This document shows, piece by piece, positions 1-13,618 of a stretch of DNA of 64,000 nt. The position numbers were made by a program, and so were the translations under genes. Each line of letters starts with the position of its first letter. Within the stretch, counting starts at the first letter, position 1. This stretch comes from Callaeas wilsoni (taxonomy: Eukaryota > Chordata > Aves > Passeriformes > Callaeidae). The notes beneath the pieces are model-generated. The model saw only the letters and a program-made list of their open reading frames with translations. It was not told the DNA's origin and did not search any database. The stretch lies in NCBI GenBank assembly GCA_013398955.1, contig VWPU01009501.1, forward strand, positions 519,501 through 583,500, read 5' to 3'.

Positions 1-3000
1 TGAAGGAGAAAAAGCATTACAATCACAGGGAGAATAAAACAGGCAAAATGTTTATGATTATCGGTTAAACATTCATTAGAAAATACACCAGGATATCTAA
101 GACTTCACAATATTTGAAGTAGATAGTATATTTTGGCCTTTTTGCTGGCAAACATTATTTTGAAGATTATCCATCATGCAGTAATGGGTTAAAGAACTAG
201 GTGATTACATCTGGATTGAAATAACCTAATTCTGAAACACCCGCATGCATAGATGAAATCTTTTTAGGTGAAGCTGGTCAGAAGACCGTAGGTTGTGTAA
301 TTTACAATTGCTGAGCTCTAGGGGTGTGTTTAGACAGTGAGAAAGTAAAGGAAAATATCAGGGTTAAAGCAAATACCTAGTTGAGAAGTGATGCTGAAAG
401 GGGAAAGCCTTAACACAAACGGTTTCTGATCCAGAAATGCTGAGGGTTCCTGATATATTCCAGAGGTAAATTAAAGCCTGCCATGCTGCATTATATTCTT
501 CCCACTGGCTAGTCCAATTTCTTTCACACAACAGAATAATTCTGCTAGCATTTTCTCTTTATAAATCACCTATTTGGTTGACTGCTTCCATTTTTACAAG
601 TTCAAAACAAGCACAACCTGTTCATTTGTGGGTGCAGAGTTACTCAATTGTAAACACATTTTATATATTTTACTTACTTCACAGGAACAACTGGCAACTC
701 TGACACGTGCTAAACCCCAAAGTTATACCATCATACTCTCTGAAAGTAAAACTGTTCACAAGCTAGGTGGGTAGCAGATACTAATATTTGTTTTTTTAAT
801 ACATTTTTTTAAAATAGCATTTTAAAAAAAGCTGCTCACATAGCTGGGTTCAGGAGCCATATTTTCCCATAACTTTAGAGACTGTTTTCAACTGTTTCAC
901 TTTCTTTATTGCACTTATTTTTTAGCTTGCTTATGTGAAATAAGAACATAAACACTTTGACCAGTCAGAAATCTCTCTCCTGTCTCTTAAACCAGTTTGC
1001 ACAATACTGGCCTAATCCCAGCTGGGGGCTTGAAGCACATCTACATTTAAGTCATAAGTATTGTTTACAGAAATAAACTACTTAAATCTGTTTTCTGACC
1101 AAGGGGTTATTTTTGTTCTCTTCAGATTATATCTACGTGTTTGTCCAAGGTGATAAACTGCCTATTGCTAAAAGCTTCTCTTCCCAAGTTATTCTTTCAG
1201 GTTTTTGTAGTTGTATTAATTATTTATCAAATCACCTATGCAAAAGGAGTCCATCCTTAGTTAGTCTTCGACACCTGGAATTCAGCAGGAAACAGAGTAC
1301 CTCAGTTAAATGGTTTGGATCTGTTAATCCCTGTCAGCTGGTGTCAGTAAATAAATCTCTGGGGCTATGGGGTGAACAGCTCAGCAAAAGGCATTAAAAT
1401 ATTTCCTGGGTTTATGTTACAAAAAATAAAATTGCTCCACATGAAGACTTAATATTTAGAAGAGCTGGTTCCTGCCTAACTCCCTGTGTACTGATTGGCA
1501 GGTTTTACGTTCAACTTTTGGGCTTTTAAAGGAAGATTTCCTTATTCACAAAACATCCCATCCACAGGCAGTGCTCAGAAATAATGTTTGGCCACATCCC
1601 TGTCTGCCTCATGTATTTGTTTTTATCCCAAAATTCAGACTCTGAAAGGCAGTTGTGAGTCCTCATTCATACCACATTCATACCACAATCTTCACAGTTT
1701 TCACAGAACAGTGGTGATTTTTTTTCTTTGTAGAAGAAAAAGCACTAAAGCGTATTGCTACAAGCTGATGTCTGCTTGTCTTGAACTAATTGTAATAATG
1801 TTAGGATTCTGGTGACACCTTCTCTTTATTACAAATAATCATAAAACTGCATCATAGATATTTACTGTGGATCCACACTCCTAACTTTCTCAGTCTCTCA
1901 TTTCTACTAGATAACTATTGATTATGTTCGTTGTCTACACTGTCTGCAGGAATGTAGTAGTCATAACCTAAACATAATTGAGAGTACGAATACGGTGATT
2001 TCTCCCTTGTACAATAAACACTGCACCACTGGCAAATGGAGAAGGAAAAAAATAACTAATAAAAACCCTGATGTAGAAATTAAAAAATTAAATCCGTTCC
2101 AGCATCCCCATCAAGATGATGTGTAGGTGGGCTGATTCACTTTGCTGAGTGTACATAAATAAGCTCTGAACCAGAAACTACTCTAAAACAGTGGAACTGA
2201 GATGGAGCTCTGAGCAGCCTGGAAAACTGGACTTAAAGAAAATTCCATGGTGAGTATAACGGAAAAAGGGTGGTGTGGGATAATCTTATTGAGGGGCAAA
2301 GAAGATAAGGAAAAAGGGAAGCAGCACTTTGTTAATCCCAAGAGTGTAGTATGGGTACACTGATGGCTGCAGAAGGCAGCAGTTACAAGGCATCAGCACT
2401 AAAAAAAGGCTACACATCCCAGGAGGCCTGTTGAGAGAGGCTAAAATACTGACTAGACGAATTTGGAAGATCACTCTCAAATTCTAAATATTGTGAATGC
2501 AAAGGTTCTGGCTTCTGGTGGTCTCGTTTTCCCCAAGGCTGACAATGAGGAAGAGAACCACAACTCTTTTGACCTTCCAGGTCACCTTCACAGCTGGCGT
2601 GCTGTGTTGCCATGAACTGTGTAGGACAGACATCCACAGAACAGATATGGGTGATTCTATTGTAAATTAGAGTCAAGTCAGATATCCAGGCTTCAGATGT
2701 GTTAGCCTAGGAGCACACCTGGTCCCTCCACCAAGGTCTTCCACAGAGGTCACTGACAGTGCTTCAAATCCAGACCACTTAGAGCCACAGCAAAATGAAC
2801 TAAAATAGTCATGGCACTTATGTATGGAGTAAAACAGCACAGGGAAGGAAGGTGGGCGGGAAATCTGCAGTCACACAATTAAAGCTTCTGCATAATATAG
2901 CGGCATGAGATGAATGAATTGTGACTGGAAGGGTGAGACAAGGCTTTTATGCTGGAGTGAACAGAAAATTGTGATTCTGACAATTTCAGCTTTTAAATAC

Positions 3001-5349
3001 AGGGGTTTTTTTATTATATACACACACGATTATGTATAAAACATTCACAGAGAGATGAGAATGTCAAAAACAGGGAGACAAACTAAACTAGATTAAGAGA
3101 TTAGATCAAGCACCTGAATAAGGTGATTAGACAAATCCTTTGTTGCAGAAGTAATAGCCAGACCCTTTAATCTTCATTGCATAGAGAAAGTGGCACCTTT
3201 TGGTGCATGGAGGGTGATCATATGTTCATTCATATCCAAATTTAAATGTCCTGACAAAATTGCTCTTTCCCCTTTCTGCTCTCAGCTGCTTTGCACAGGC
3301 CCCAACCTCTCACCAGCTTTGTGCAGGTCCCAAGCCAAGGAATTTGTTCCTACCTACCAACTCAATGGCCCTCACACTCATTTTTTTCTACCTGACAACT
3401 TAGTTGGTTTTATTAAACTGTCTTTTTTTGTTTTCTATTGTGGGAGTTTTTTTAACTCTTTACCCACCTTGAATGATACACAGTGGAGGCAGGTGAAAGG
3501 ATTGACCAGAGCTGGTGTATTGGAGAATGTGGTAATCTCCATCATTGGAGACATGGAGTCACTTGAAAACTCCTGAAAAGGAGGTTTACATGCACTCAGC
3601 TGTTCTCATCTCCCCCAGCTGAGACCTCTTGTTAGGACTTTTATATCCCTCACCACATCTTGAAACTCACTCCTCTCTAAGTGCTAAGCAGCATACCCAG
3701 AGATTCAGTCAGTTGTCTGCTTTGGCTTGTAAATATTTTCCTGTAGGAAATCTCCATGAAAGAATGTCTTGGACATGCACTTTGAATGGCACTATTGATA
3801 ATTTTAATACTCACTGACAGAGGGAAGTCAGCATTTGCTGTTTTTCTCCTCCCATGTGAGTTATTCTGCATGGAAACAGAGAGAAAGCCATTGGAACACA
3901 GAAAAAGGGACAAGGACTTTAAGGGCTATAATGTGGGGAAGGGATTTGTGGCTTCTGGCCTCGAGGTAGCTTCTGCCTTTTTACATAAAGCAGACAATAG
4001 GAAAATGGCCTATCAGCAACCAAGGCTTATCTCCAGTGTTAGAAAACTTGACATGCAGCATGCTTTTGTAAATTATATCAGAAATCACTTTCCACTTATG
4101 AGAAGTGTAGTTTTGGGTAGGTAATTTTTATATTAGGAAAAAAGAACTTGGTACGGTTTGCAGACTTTTTAACATACTATAATGTTACTGAAATCTGTAG
4201 TATCACTAAAATACGTCCAAAGCTTTCATGAAATTTGTGGAGCTAAAAGTAATAATAATATAAAAGATGTTGACACAATTTCACTTTTTTGAACTTTACT
4301 GTGCTAGAGGGGTTCCGTGTCACTTTGTGATAGCCATTTCAAGGAAAACTATCTCTACTCTGCAAGAACTTTCCTCGTCAATAACATGTTGTGTTCCTTA
4401 TTCTTGAACTTCAAAATATATCATAGTTTATGTCTCTTATATTAGATTTGATAATTCACATTCACAAAAATAATATTTATATAAAGTATTCAACTTGAAG
4501 ATAACTGTTAGACCTTCCTGATCCAAAACTGCTGTGTATACTTGCCAACCATGTATTAAAGTTAAGTGATAATATTACTTTGTGCATTTGCTCTAAGTTC
4601 ATGACAAGCATAATTAATACCAATATCCAGCAAGGTGAAAGTAGGATTCATTCTTAGGTGATAAAAATGCCAGTTGTCTTTCGTGAACAACAAATTCCAA
4701 AACTTTCTTATCACCAGATAAGATTAAAAAGAAAAAATGAAATGTTGTACAACTTTGTCCAGTGACACTTATGAACCATTACTCTGGGCTGTGGAAGATC
4801 ACGCTGTGGATGCATCACTGGTGTAGACAAGCATAGTTCAAAAACCTTCTACTGATGTTCAGAACCAGCAGTGAAGTGAGACGTGTGATGCAGGCTCAGA
4901 TAAAAACAAATTACTTGTTTCATTACAGTAAATAGTTTGAATCAAAAAGCAGCATTTTGAAAACATGAACTACCCTGCTATCTGAATTTCTCTTAGAAAT
5001 GGAGAGGAGTTAAAGTTAGTACTCAGCTGAGTATCAAAACCTCTTCTCTCCACAGGGTTACCCACTGCTGCTAACAAATTACCCATAAAAATGCAGGTCA
5101 GGCATTTGGAACCTACATCTAATGCTTACAAAACTCCCATTGAAATGAATTATGGAATCGCTCACTCCAGTTGCAGTGCCTACAAGTAGATAAAAGAGAA
5201 TATGTCTTTGTGACCTTTATACAGGTTCTGCTGCTTTTATATATTATACAAACAGCTTATTTTGTATGTGCTACCACTGGCCGTGGAATAGGAACCATTA
5301 CCTCGTGAAAATTTTAGAGGGGTAGAGCTATGTTCCAGCAAACCCAGTG
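1..5349. other. AT-rich DNA without recognised feature
   Basis: No repeat family, RNA gene or convincing exon was recognised here. Open frames exist on both strands, the longest being 128 codons from a non-ATG start at 3190-3576, but none shows a recognisable domain and their lengths fit chance. A short run of CA/TA dinucleotides sits near 3017-3030. Composition is AT-rich and uniform, typical of intergenic or intronic bird DNA. Confidence 0.5.
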
Positions 5350-5518
5350 TCACAGAATGGCTGAGGCTAGCAGGCACCTCTGGAAACTTCCCAGTCCAAC
5401 CCCACCCCTGCCCAAGCAGAGTCAGCTGTGACAGCTTATTCAAGGATGTGGCCAGTTAGGTTTTTGAATATATCCCAGGACAGAGACACTACAGCCTTTC
5501 TGGGCAACTTATTCCTGT
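5350..5518 (-). mobile_element. CR1 LINE 3' tail fragment
   Basis: The minus strand carries the 3' end of an avian CR1 LINE. The plus strand begins with the antisense form of the CR1 tail (cacagaatggctgaggc) and continues with the antisense of the ORF2 C-terminus and 3' UTR, about 170 bp. At about 5518 it jumps abruptly to CR1 sequence that normally lies roughly 0.6-0.7 kb further upstream. Either this is a separate truncated CR1 into which the next element inserted, or one CR1 with an internal deletion. The copy is dead and non-coding. Confidence 0.75.
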
Positions 5519-6553
5519 GCCTGGGGTTGTTCCTCTCCAGAAGCAGGACTCTGCACTTTCCTTTGCTCAGCTCTATGAGATATCTCTTGGTCCATTTCTC
5601 CAGCCTGTCCGGACCCTTCTGAATGGCAGCACAGCCACCTAGCCTGTCAACCCTTCCTCCCAGTTTTGTGTCATCTGCAAACTTGTGGAAGGTGCATGAT
5701 GTGCCAGCATCCAGGTCATTGATGATTAGCAGTATTGGCTCCAGTATTTACCCCTTTAGAACACCACTAATGGCTGGTCAACAGCTGGACTTCATGCTGC
5801 TGATCACAGCCTCAGTGGCCCAGCAGTTCAGCCAGTTTTGAATCAATTTCCCTGTCCAGTTAGCTAGCCCATATTCCATCAGAATGTCTACAAGGTTGTT
5901 AAGAGAGACTGTCAAAAGCTGTGCTGAAGTCAAATAAATAGAATTCACTGCTTTCTTCTATTCACTCCATTGTAGAAGCCTCTCAGGCATGATTTAATCT
6001 TCATAAATCTATGCTGACTACTCCCAGTAACCTTGTAGTGTTTTATTTGCCTGGAAATGGTTCTCAGGATTATTTGCTTATGACCTTCCCAAAGATCAAG
6101 GTGGAGCTCCGACCTGTAGTTCCCTGAACCTTCCTTCATGTCTTTTTGAAGACGGTAGTGATATTTGCTTTCTCTCAGTACTCAGGAATCTCCCCTGATC
6201 ACTATGACGTTTCATATGACCTTAATCAAGAATGGACTCACAGAGATACCAGCAGCTCTCTCAGCACTTGCGGGTGCCTGCCTGTAGGTCACATGGACTT
6301 AAATATGTCCAGTTTATTTCAGTGTTCCCTGTCCTGATCCTTGTCCACCAGAACGAATTATTTTTTGCTTCAGGGTCCTGTGATTCATGGCTTTCTAGCG
6401 AAGATGGAGGCAAAGAAGGAATTGACTACCTCTGCTCTTTTCACGTCACCATGAAGTTAATTATGCCCTTGCCTGTTCAGCAGCTGGCACACTTCTTTTT
6501 CCTAGTCTTTGGTGCTGATAGACCTGCAGAAGCTCTGCTTGTTGGCTTTCACT
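5519..6553 (-). mobile_element. CR1 LINE reverse transcriptase segment (ORF2 remnant)
   Basis: The minus strand encodes a decayed CR1 ORF2 reverse transcriptase. The catalytic block FADDTKLG is readable at about 5659-5689. Further upstream in the element (5945-6139) the minus strand reads NYRSELHLDLWEG...QIILRTIS...SSQHRFMKIKSCL, the fingers region of the CR1 RT. CR1 elements are non-LTR retrotransposons that copy their RNA at a nicked target by target-primed reverse transcription. Stops and frameshifts break the frame, and the 5' part of the element (ORF1 and endonuclease) is missing. The next CR1 piece at 6575 lies in the opposite orientation and continues the element's 3' part with a gap of about 0.1 kb, which suggests both pieces came from one inverted insertion. 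Confidence 0.85.
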
Positions 6554-6574
6554 GACCTCACCACATTCAACACA

Positions 6575-7131
6575 ATGGTCTGACAATGTGCACTTGCAGC
6601 CCTGAGAGCCATTTGTGTTCTGGGCTGTATCAAAAGCAGTGTGGCCAGCAGGGCAAGGGAGGGGATTTTGCCTCTCTGCTCCGCTCTGGTGAGACCCCAC
6701 CTGGCCACCAAGATGATCAGAGGGATGGAGCACCTCTCCTACAAAGACAGGCTGAGAGAGTTGGGGCTGTTCAGATAGGAGAGGAGAAGGCTCCAGGGAG
6801 ACCTTGTTGTGGCCTTTCAATACTTTAAAGGGTTGAAGGAAAGAGAGACTTTTTACCAAGGCCTTAAGTGACAGGACAAGGGGTAAACGGAACGAAAGTA
6901 GGTTTAGATTAGATATTAGGAAGAAATTCTTTACTGTGAAGTGTGTGACGCACTGGCACAGGTTGCCCAAAGAAGCTGTGGATGCTCAGTCCCTGGAAAT
7001 GTTCAAGGGCAGGGTGGATGGGACTTTGAGTAACATGGTCTGGTGGGAGGTGCCCCTGCCCATGCCAAGAGAGTTGGAACTAGATGATCTTTAAGGTCCC
7101 TTCCAACCCAAACTATTCTACGATTCCATAA
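6575..7131 (+). mobile_element. CR1 LINE 3' segment, plus strand
   Basis: This plus-strand CR1 segment holds the ORF2 C-terminus and 3' UTR. It starts around tgacaatgtgcacttgcagcc and runs through the conserved stretch gtgagaccccacctggcc near 6690. It ends in the CR1 tail: ttaaggtcccttccaacc near 7091, then attctacgattccat up to 7131, the degenerate octamer-like tail of CR1. The ORF2 C-terminal reading is broken. With the inverted segment at 5519-6553 it forms a head-to-head arrangement. Its boundary with unique DNA at 7131 is clear because the tail marks the true 3' end. Confidence 0.88.
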
Positions 7132-10100
7132 ACTTCAGCTGGACCTTGTCCATAACCTTATGAAATTGCCTACATTTCATTTTTATTTGGCAAGTCTTCA
7201 TGCCCTTGGGCATCTTCATGCATCTTCAGACCTTCTGTCTGTACTTTTTTCACCATGAGTGTGTTGTCAGTTGCAATAATGGAAGTCCAGAAGAGTTTTT
7301 TCAGGGACAGCAAGACATTCTGGGCTAACAGTAGCATAACTGAAAGCAGCAGCAGGCCTACAGGCTGCATGTATAGTAATTGTTTCAGAGCCTTCAAAAT
7401 TGTGTTGTTTAAAAAGAGTGGGTTCCAGAGCCAAAGTCTATAGCTGCCTGAAGGGTCTATAATACCCTGTCTCCCACTAAGCTCTCAAGTTCATTTTCAC
7501 TTTTTTCTCCTCCAATATTTTTGGTAACACCACCTTTTTCTCCACATTTTTCCTTTCCCTCTTTCCCCCCAGTTCCAGTTTCAGCTTGGCCAAAAATGTG
7601 TAGATAAGAAAAATATAAAATAATTTGCAGTGAGGTAAGAAAAAAATTCAGATCTTTATACTGCTAAACTTGGAAAAGTTTTAATTTAAATTCAGACCAG
7701 AACCTCAGCCTATCTTTGCCATCATATCCCAAGTTCCATCTGGCAAAATACAGAAGTTTTTTTGGGAGAAGGGCAGTTTTGGCTCAGTGAGGATGAAGTG
7801 ATTTTTCTCAAAGTGTTGGATTTGTTGATTTTCATTCAGACTCTAATCAATTAATTAGTTTGCTTTGTTTTTCGCATCACTTTTTCATCAGAAAGGAAAT
7901 TGATTTTTAACATATATAAATTTAGTCTGGAGTAGTTGTTCCAGAGCTGTGCTCACCTAATAGGAATGCAGTGAAAACAAAACCAGCTGAGCACCACATG
8001 AATCACTAGGAATACACTGAAGATCTGTCCATCCACATTTATATTACAAATGAATGAATATAGATCTAGTAATTTTTCACTGAAAATAGATGCAGGAAGT
8101 AGTCATGCTGTTTTTCATTTAGCATTAATCAGACTAGATTCTCCTTTCAGTTTTACCGGAATGAAGTAAGTAATTTATTCTAAAGTGCAGCTGGAGTTAC
8201 TCCACATTTTTTCTGATGCCACAGAGAGCAGGATACATCCCAGAAACTGCTGTTAGTTGTTTAATTCATACCTCATATTACCATCTTCATAAAAACTCAT
8301 TTACTAAAATAATTTTAAAACTATGGAAAAGCTTGCTTTTACTGGCATTTTGTGTCAAGCTCAGCTACCATCATATAACCATCTAGTTTTGGAATAAATA
8401 ACCTGCAACATGTTGAATGGCCAATTACTCATAGAATTGCTACCATTAAAGGAGTCACATCATTTTCTAACTCCTTTCTTCTCTGAAATATATATGACAG
8501 CTGAAATCCCATCTAGACAACAGTTCATGACTTCTACCAAGAGGATGATTTTGTTGTGTGTAAAAAGAGCATAATCAGTGCTTGAATTACATATGATTTA
8601 ATTTTTCTCTGGACTGCTGCAGGGTTATCCACCGCAAGAGAGGATAGGCAAACAGGATGTGTGCCTGTAGGACTTGACACTAGTAATTACATACATGATA
8701 GCACTCTTAATGGTGCAGCTTAAGAATTCACTTCTTTGGGAAGCAAGGTGCATCTACAGAAACTTGTCTCAGTGTCTGCTTGGGCCTGATTCCCCAGCTG
8801 AAGTCCTCTCCATCTAATGGACTCTCAGATAAGAAGAAAGCAGACATAGAAAAATGGTGTCTACCATCATGGCTTCAACACAGTCTGTGATTGCAACAGG
8901 TTTAATCCACCTGAGACCATATAAGATGTACCCCTGCGTATCTTCTCTGACAACAACTTCAAAATCCAGCTCCAAAGATACAGTAAAGGCTTCCTCAAGT
9001 TCCAAGACCATTGCCTTCCCAATCTGAAGAGTAGACGAACCAGTTTTTGTACATCCATAGCTCTGTTCTTCTCAGCTAAATCTGTGCTTTATGAAAGTAT
9101 GGAACTGCTTTTTAGTTTACTGGGTGTATGAATGCTCATGTACAATTTTAGTCATCTGCTGGTCTCCAGTTTTCTGGAGGCACCATTGGAAACATTTTCT
9201 TTCCTCAGAGCTACATTAAATATTTTTTAAACTTATTTTCAGAAGCATCAGCGATGCTTCTCAAGAAGCAAAAGTGAGATGGGACACTTATCCTGGTCTC
9301 TGTTTAGAAGAAGGCCAAAGAAGTAATGAACAATTTGAAAACTTCTAGATGATGTCCATGTAAATTGTGGGAACTCACAAGATATATGTTTTCTTCTGCA
9401 CTACTCTGAAACGAGCCAAGGTTTCTAAGACCCATTCAGTGCCTCTCAATTGCAGTTCGTTCAGGAAATTCAAGTTCAGATTCAGTAGGGCAGTCTAGCT
9501 ACGTGATATGATGTGCTGTGCAGGTGTAGATATAAGGCACAGAAAACAGACAAGCTTGGCTTTAGAGGACATAATCATTGACACACCAATGAAATCTCAC
9601 TGGTTCAGCCATGAGCAGTTTATATCCTGAGCAGTGGACATGTTTAGAAAAAAGATTATTGCTCAGACATAAAGTATTCTGTGAATGCAGAGTATTGTTA
9701 TTTTCCAAATTTAGTGGTGGTGAATGTTTTCTCCCTGAACAAATAGTCTAGTTTAAACATGAAACATAAAAGTTATTTATCTTAGATGAATGATATTTTG
9801 GCTTTATTTCAGTGGATAGTATTTAAATATAATCATTAAAAACCAACACACAAACTTCAAACACATCCAGATGACTATATATCAGGTATCTATCTTCTAT
9901 GTAACAGATTTCAGAAAGCTGAAATATTTTCAATATAAAAAACACAATTCTGCCATACCACCATGCAGTTCCAGATATCAGTTCAGCCTTTTGAATAACA
10001 AGAGGTCAATTTGACCGAGCCACCATGGCAGATAAATTGTAATGATATACGTGCACTGCAAGTGTTTATTATGTTTGGCAGGTGCTTATGTAGTGGTCAG

Positions 10101-10811
10101 ACAAAGTGAAGCTCAGCGTAGAGTAGAAGATATACTTTATTGTTGGGGTTCAGGAAAAGGCTTACATTTGAATTGCTTACATGCGATTGCCTGAGAAAAA
10201 GCAGTACATCCTTGTAGAGGTGAAATGAAAAGCCTTACTTACCAAGATTGACTGTCTGTCAATAGCTCATCCCCTAAACTTTTCCTAACAGTCTGAATGG
10301 CAGCTGGCATCTTGAGAAGAAGTATAAAAGAGCTGTGAAGAAGGCAGTGAGAAGTGTCTTGAATTTGAAAGTGAATTTCAGTTTAGCAATGCTCTGGATT
10401 TTTTTTGCTATTGTTAGACCTTCGAATGTTTTACAGGGAAAGTTTTTGTGAAATAGTGATGTTCGGTCTGAACATTTCCTAGACCTGAGCTGCAAATTCC
10501 ATTTTCTGACTTTCCTCTGAGGAAAGGAAGCTGGTCCTGAACTAGTAAGCTCAGGAAACACCAAGCAGACTGTCTCCTACTTAACATAAAATAGATTTCT
10601 GAATTTCCCCTAGTTGGTTATTTATAAAACAAAACAAGCAGAAAGTGTTCAGAAAACCAATTCTGAGCAATTTTGATTCAGGTGATTCAAGAATGTTGAG
10701 AAATTAAACCAAATTATTTGAATGAATCAGTCAAAGAATACCCAAAGGTCTGCTCTCAGCTCTCAGCTTTCCTTAACCATAGCTACTTTATGAGCACTCT
10801 GTGTAATGCTT
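7132..10811. other. AT-rich DNA without recognised feature
   Basis: No repeat family, RNA gene or convincing coding exon recognised. All open frames are under 100 codons and lack recognisable motifs. Composition is uniform, with short homopolymer runs only. Confidence 0.5.
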
Positions 10812-10870
10812 TATATGTATATATACATATACACAATACAAACACATATATATATATATATGTGCATATA
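10812..10870. repeat. TA/CA-rich microsatellite
   Basis: An impure dinucleotide tract of alternating TA and CA steps, including an uninterrupted run of TA repeats at about 10847-10862. It is a simple-sequence repeat with no gene content. Confidence 0.85.
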
Positions 10871-12970
10871 CTAAGTCAAAATATTCTAGACATGTATTTT
10901 AGCTCTGTAAGTCTGATTCATTAGCTAATGGGTAACAAAAGATGTGAAATACCATATTTGTATTGGGAAAATCTCATAACTGTCTGGAACACAACTGGGA
11001 TCTGAGACCGTATGTGACAAACTGTGCTGAGTAGGTCATCTACCCAGGAAAAACAATGATGAATGCTTTGAAGTCTGTTGTACCTTCATGTCCAGAAATT
11101 GTTTCACGATTTTGGTCTTGTATTTCACAAAGTCAATTTCACTTCACATTTTTAATAGTTGGTACTGACCTGAATTCCCCTTTACAGAGAAAACTCTTTA
11201 CATTGTTTTAAAAATGACAGAATATGATGACCAGGGTGCTCGTATCCTCCATGGTGCATACACTACCATGCATAGGACATGCTTATCTAGATTGTCTGTC
11301 TCCATCAGAGTTTTAGTAAATTCCATATATAATTTTTACTTGCCGTGCTCCCTTTCTCATCCAGTGGCAGTCCTCATCGGCCCTTAAAAACTGCCACTGG
11401 AATTTGTTCTCCTCTCAGAGCACTGTTTAGACCTTTTCTTGGAAATAGATGAGGAATCCATGACTATTTCTTAGCTCTGGTAATATAGGGAAGATTTGTA
11501 ATAAAAATAAGAATGTAAATTATTCCTATAATGTGTCTTAGCACAGACCATACTGATTATCTGTTTCCCAGAGTGCCCGGAAGATTGGTACAGTTACTGG
11601 CAAATGCTTCTAATCACTGTGGGTCATATGGGAAGGGAGGGGTTAATCTTTATTCTTTACAAATCGTCATGTAGATATTTTATTTTTAAAGTAAATGACA
11701 AAAAAAACCCCAAACCACATTGTACATTGTGGTTTGATCAGAAGGCCTATCAATCAGGTAATTTAGTTTACAGTTAAAAGATAAACTAATACTGATAAAT
11801 TTGCAATTTTTCCCTCATTCTTTAATCTGACTTCTATCTTTTGTGAATGACATTGGACATACATAGTTATCAAAAAATGAATATTTTGTTTATGTATATA
11901 GATCCTTCAGATTGCCCGCATTAATGACTCTTAACCTTTAAACTGATTTATAAACATGTAAGAATAAAATGTCAGCATTCATTTGTCATCTTGCAGTAAA
12001 CTGTCAGCATTCGTTTCTCAGCTAAAACAGAATATCTGTCTAAGGATTTACATTAGGCTTTGTAATCAAACTAGATTAACACCAGTGCAGCTCAGCATGA
12101 AAACTTGATATCAAGCATACACATTCCATTAATACCTTAATGTGCATTCTGGGCTACATCTCGTCATGATCTAGTGAATTCAGTAGGACTTGCTGCTGAA
12201 AAATGTGACCAACTCATGCAGTCTCTTTGTCTAACACATCAGTATAATACTGTATTGTCCTTAAAAGGGAAGGGACAAAGTTTTAAAGGATAAATACTGG
12301 ACATTGACAAGAAATGATGTACATTCATGAAGAGAGAGAAAGAAAACTTCTATGAATGGATCTTGGCTGTTCTTCTGTGGACCAAAAGACGAGCAATAAC
12401 AGTTTTATTGCTGGTTGAAAGGGGACATTCCCCAGGGAGGTTTATGATATGATCCATTCAACTGGAAGGCAATCAGATTTCTGCAAATGTTCTGATAATC
12501 AGTTAAGCTGAGTGACTGCTATTTTAGACCTCTGTTTTATGTCCTGGAACAGAGCGGGAATGCTTACTGAAGTGGTGGAAGGAGCACTCCCCCTTGCATG
12601 AAAAGGAAAACCAGTGTGAAAACATCCTATGCTGAATTATTGTTCTGTCTTTCTTGGATCCAGAGGAAGGATCAAAATCAGTGAGGTGACATTGTTTTCA
12701 TTGGCAATATCCCATATTTCTGAACAAAATATGGAGCTGGGGAAATCATGGAGAAGGACCTCAGCACCAAACTGAAGTGGATGGTAACAGTTTTACTAAG
12801 CAGTGGCTGTTCCCGAAAGTGAGAAGCAGTGTTTCCCAGTGTGATGTTTCCCCAGAGTTCACTTCCAGTCATCCTCTGCAAGACAAGCCACTGTACAGGC
12901 AGAAGAATCACCAATGTAGGTGTTTAAAAAGGCCTGTGAATGCTTTCCAGCTGAGATTTGTCCGAGAATC
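10871..12970. other. AT-rich DNA without recognised feature
   Basis: Nothing recognised apart from an 11-bp inverted repeat at 11361-11400, listed separately. Open frames are short and chance-like. Confidence 0.5.
11361..11400. repeat. Perfect 11-bp inverted repeat (hairpin)
   Basis: The arm ccagtggcagt at 11361-11371 is exactly complementary to actgccactgg at 11390-11400, with an 18-base spacer. DNA or RNA from here could form a stable stem-loop. The total length is too short for a typical pre-miRNA hairpin, and no transposon termini were recognised around it. Confidence 0.8.
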
Positions 12971-13300
12971 TGTAGCAGGATGCTCTGCCCGGAGTGGGGG
13001 TAAAACAACTCGAACAATATCCTATTTGCAAAGGTACCAGTGGTGACTAGAGAAGGAGTTATCATGCTGCTCTTGGTGTTGAAGTGTGATGAAACCAGCC
13101 TGACTCATCAATTCCAAAGTTAATGATTCTGAGGAAGAACAATAGTCCTGATAAAATACCTGATAAAGGAACCAACAAGTGATACTACTGATAAATTATT
13201 TAAAGATGCTGATCTGACACAGCTGGCCCAAAGACATATGAATGACAGTGTCTATAAAAGCCCAGTCCCAGGTTCTAACTTCCAACATACACCTTCTTGG
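12971..13300 (+). repeat. Unclassified dispersed repeat, copy A (LTR-like)
   Basis: This stretch aligns by eye with 32710-33040, at roughly three-quarters identity with indels. Both begin tgtagcagg, share ctcgaacaata and a following atttgcaaag block, and end near cttccaacata. Both start with TG, and copy A carries a TATA-like ctataaaagcc at about 13251, so an LTR U3 region is possible. No matching end, target duplication or poly(A) signal at a fitting distance was found. Open frames crossing both copies end in similar peptides (copy A ...TISYLQRYQW, copy B ...TIPYLQSYQW), but this probably reflects shared DNA rather than a selected protein. Confidence 0.65.
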
Positions 13301-13618
13301 CGTGTGTTTGGAGATTTCTCTCTTGAGTGGGGATGCCCCTGAAGGTTACTTCTTGAGGCAGAGCAAAAGATATTTGCCCACATATGGGTATGGGATGAGT
13401 AACAGCATTCTCTACTTGTTTCTGCTAGTTTTAATGTAATTGTTTCAATATTGCTTCAAAAATTGTGCACCATACTATACCGGTAGTTGTAGCTACATAT
13501 ACTGTGTAATAAATAATTCTGACTAAGTTTTTTTTTAGTTTAATAATTTTCATAATAAATCCTTTATTTTTATATAAATATTTTTGATTTGTCAACCTTT
13601 TTTTCTGCGGAACAAGGT

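Noticed and set aside
3190..3576. 128-codon plus-strand frame
   Set aside because: Non-ATG start, no domain, no conservation evidence. Within chance expectation.
6461..6970. 169-codon minus-strand frame
   Set aside because: It is mostly the antisense of the plus-strand CR1 at 6575-7131 and has no independent support.
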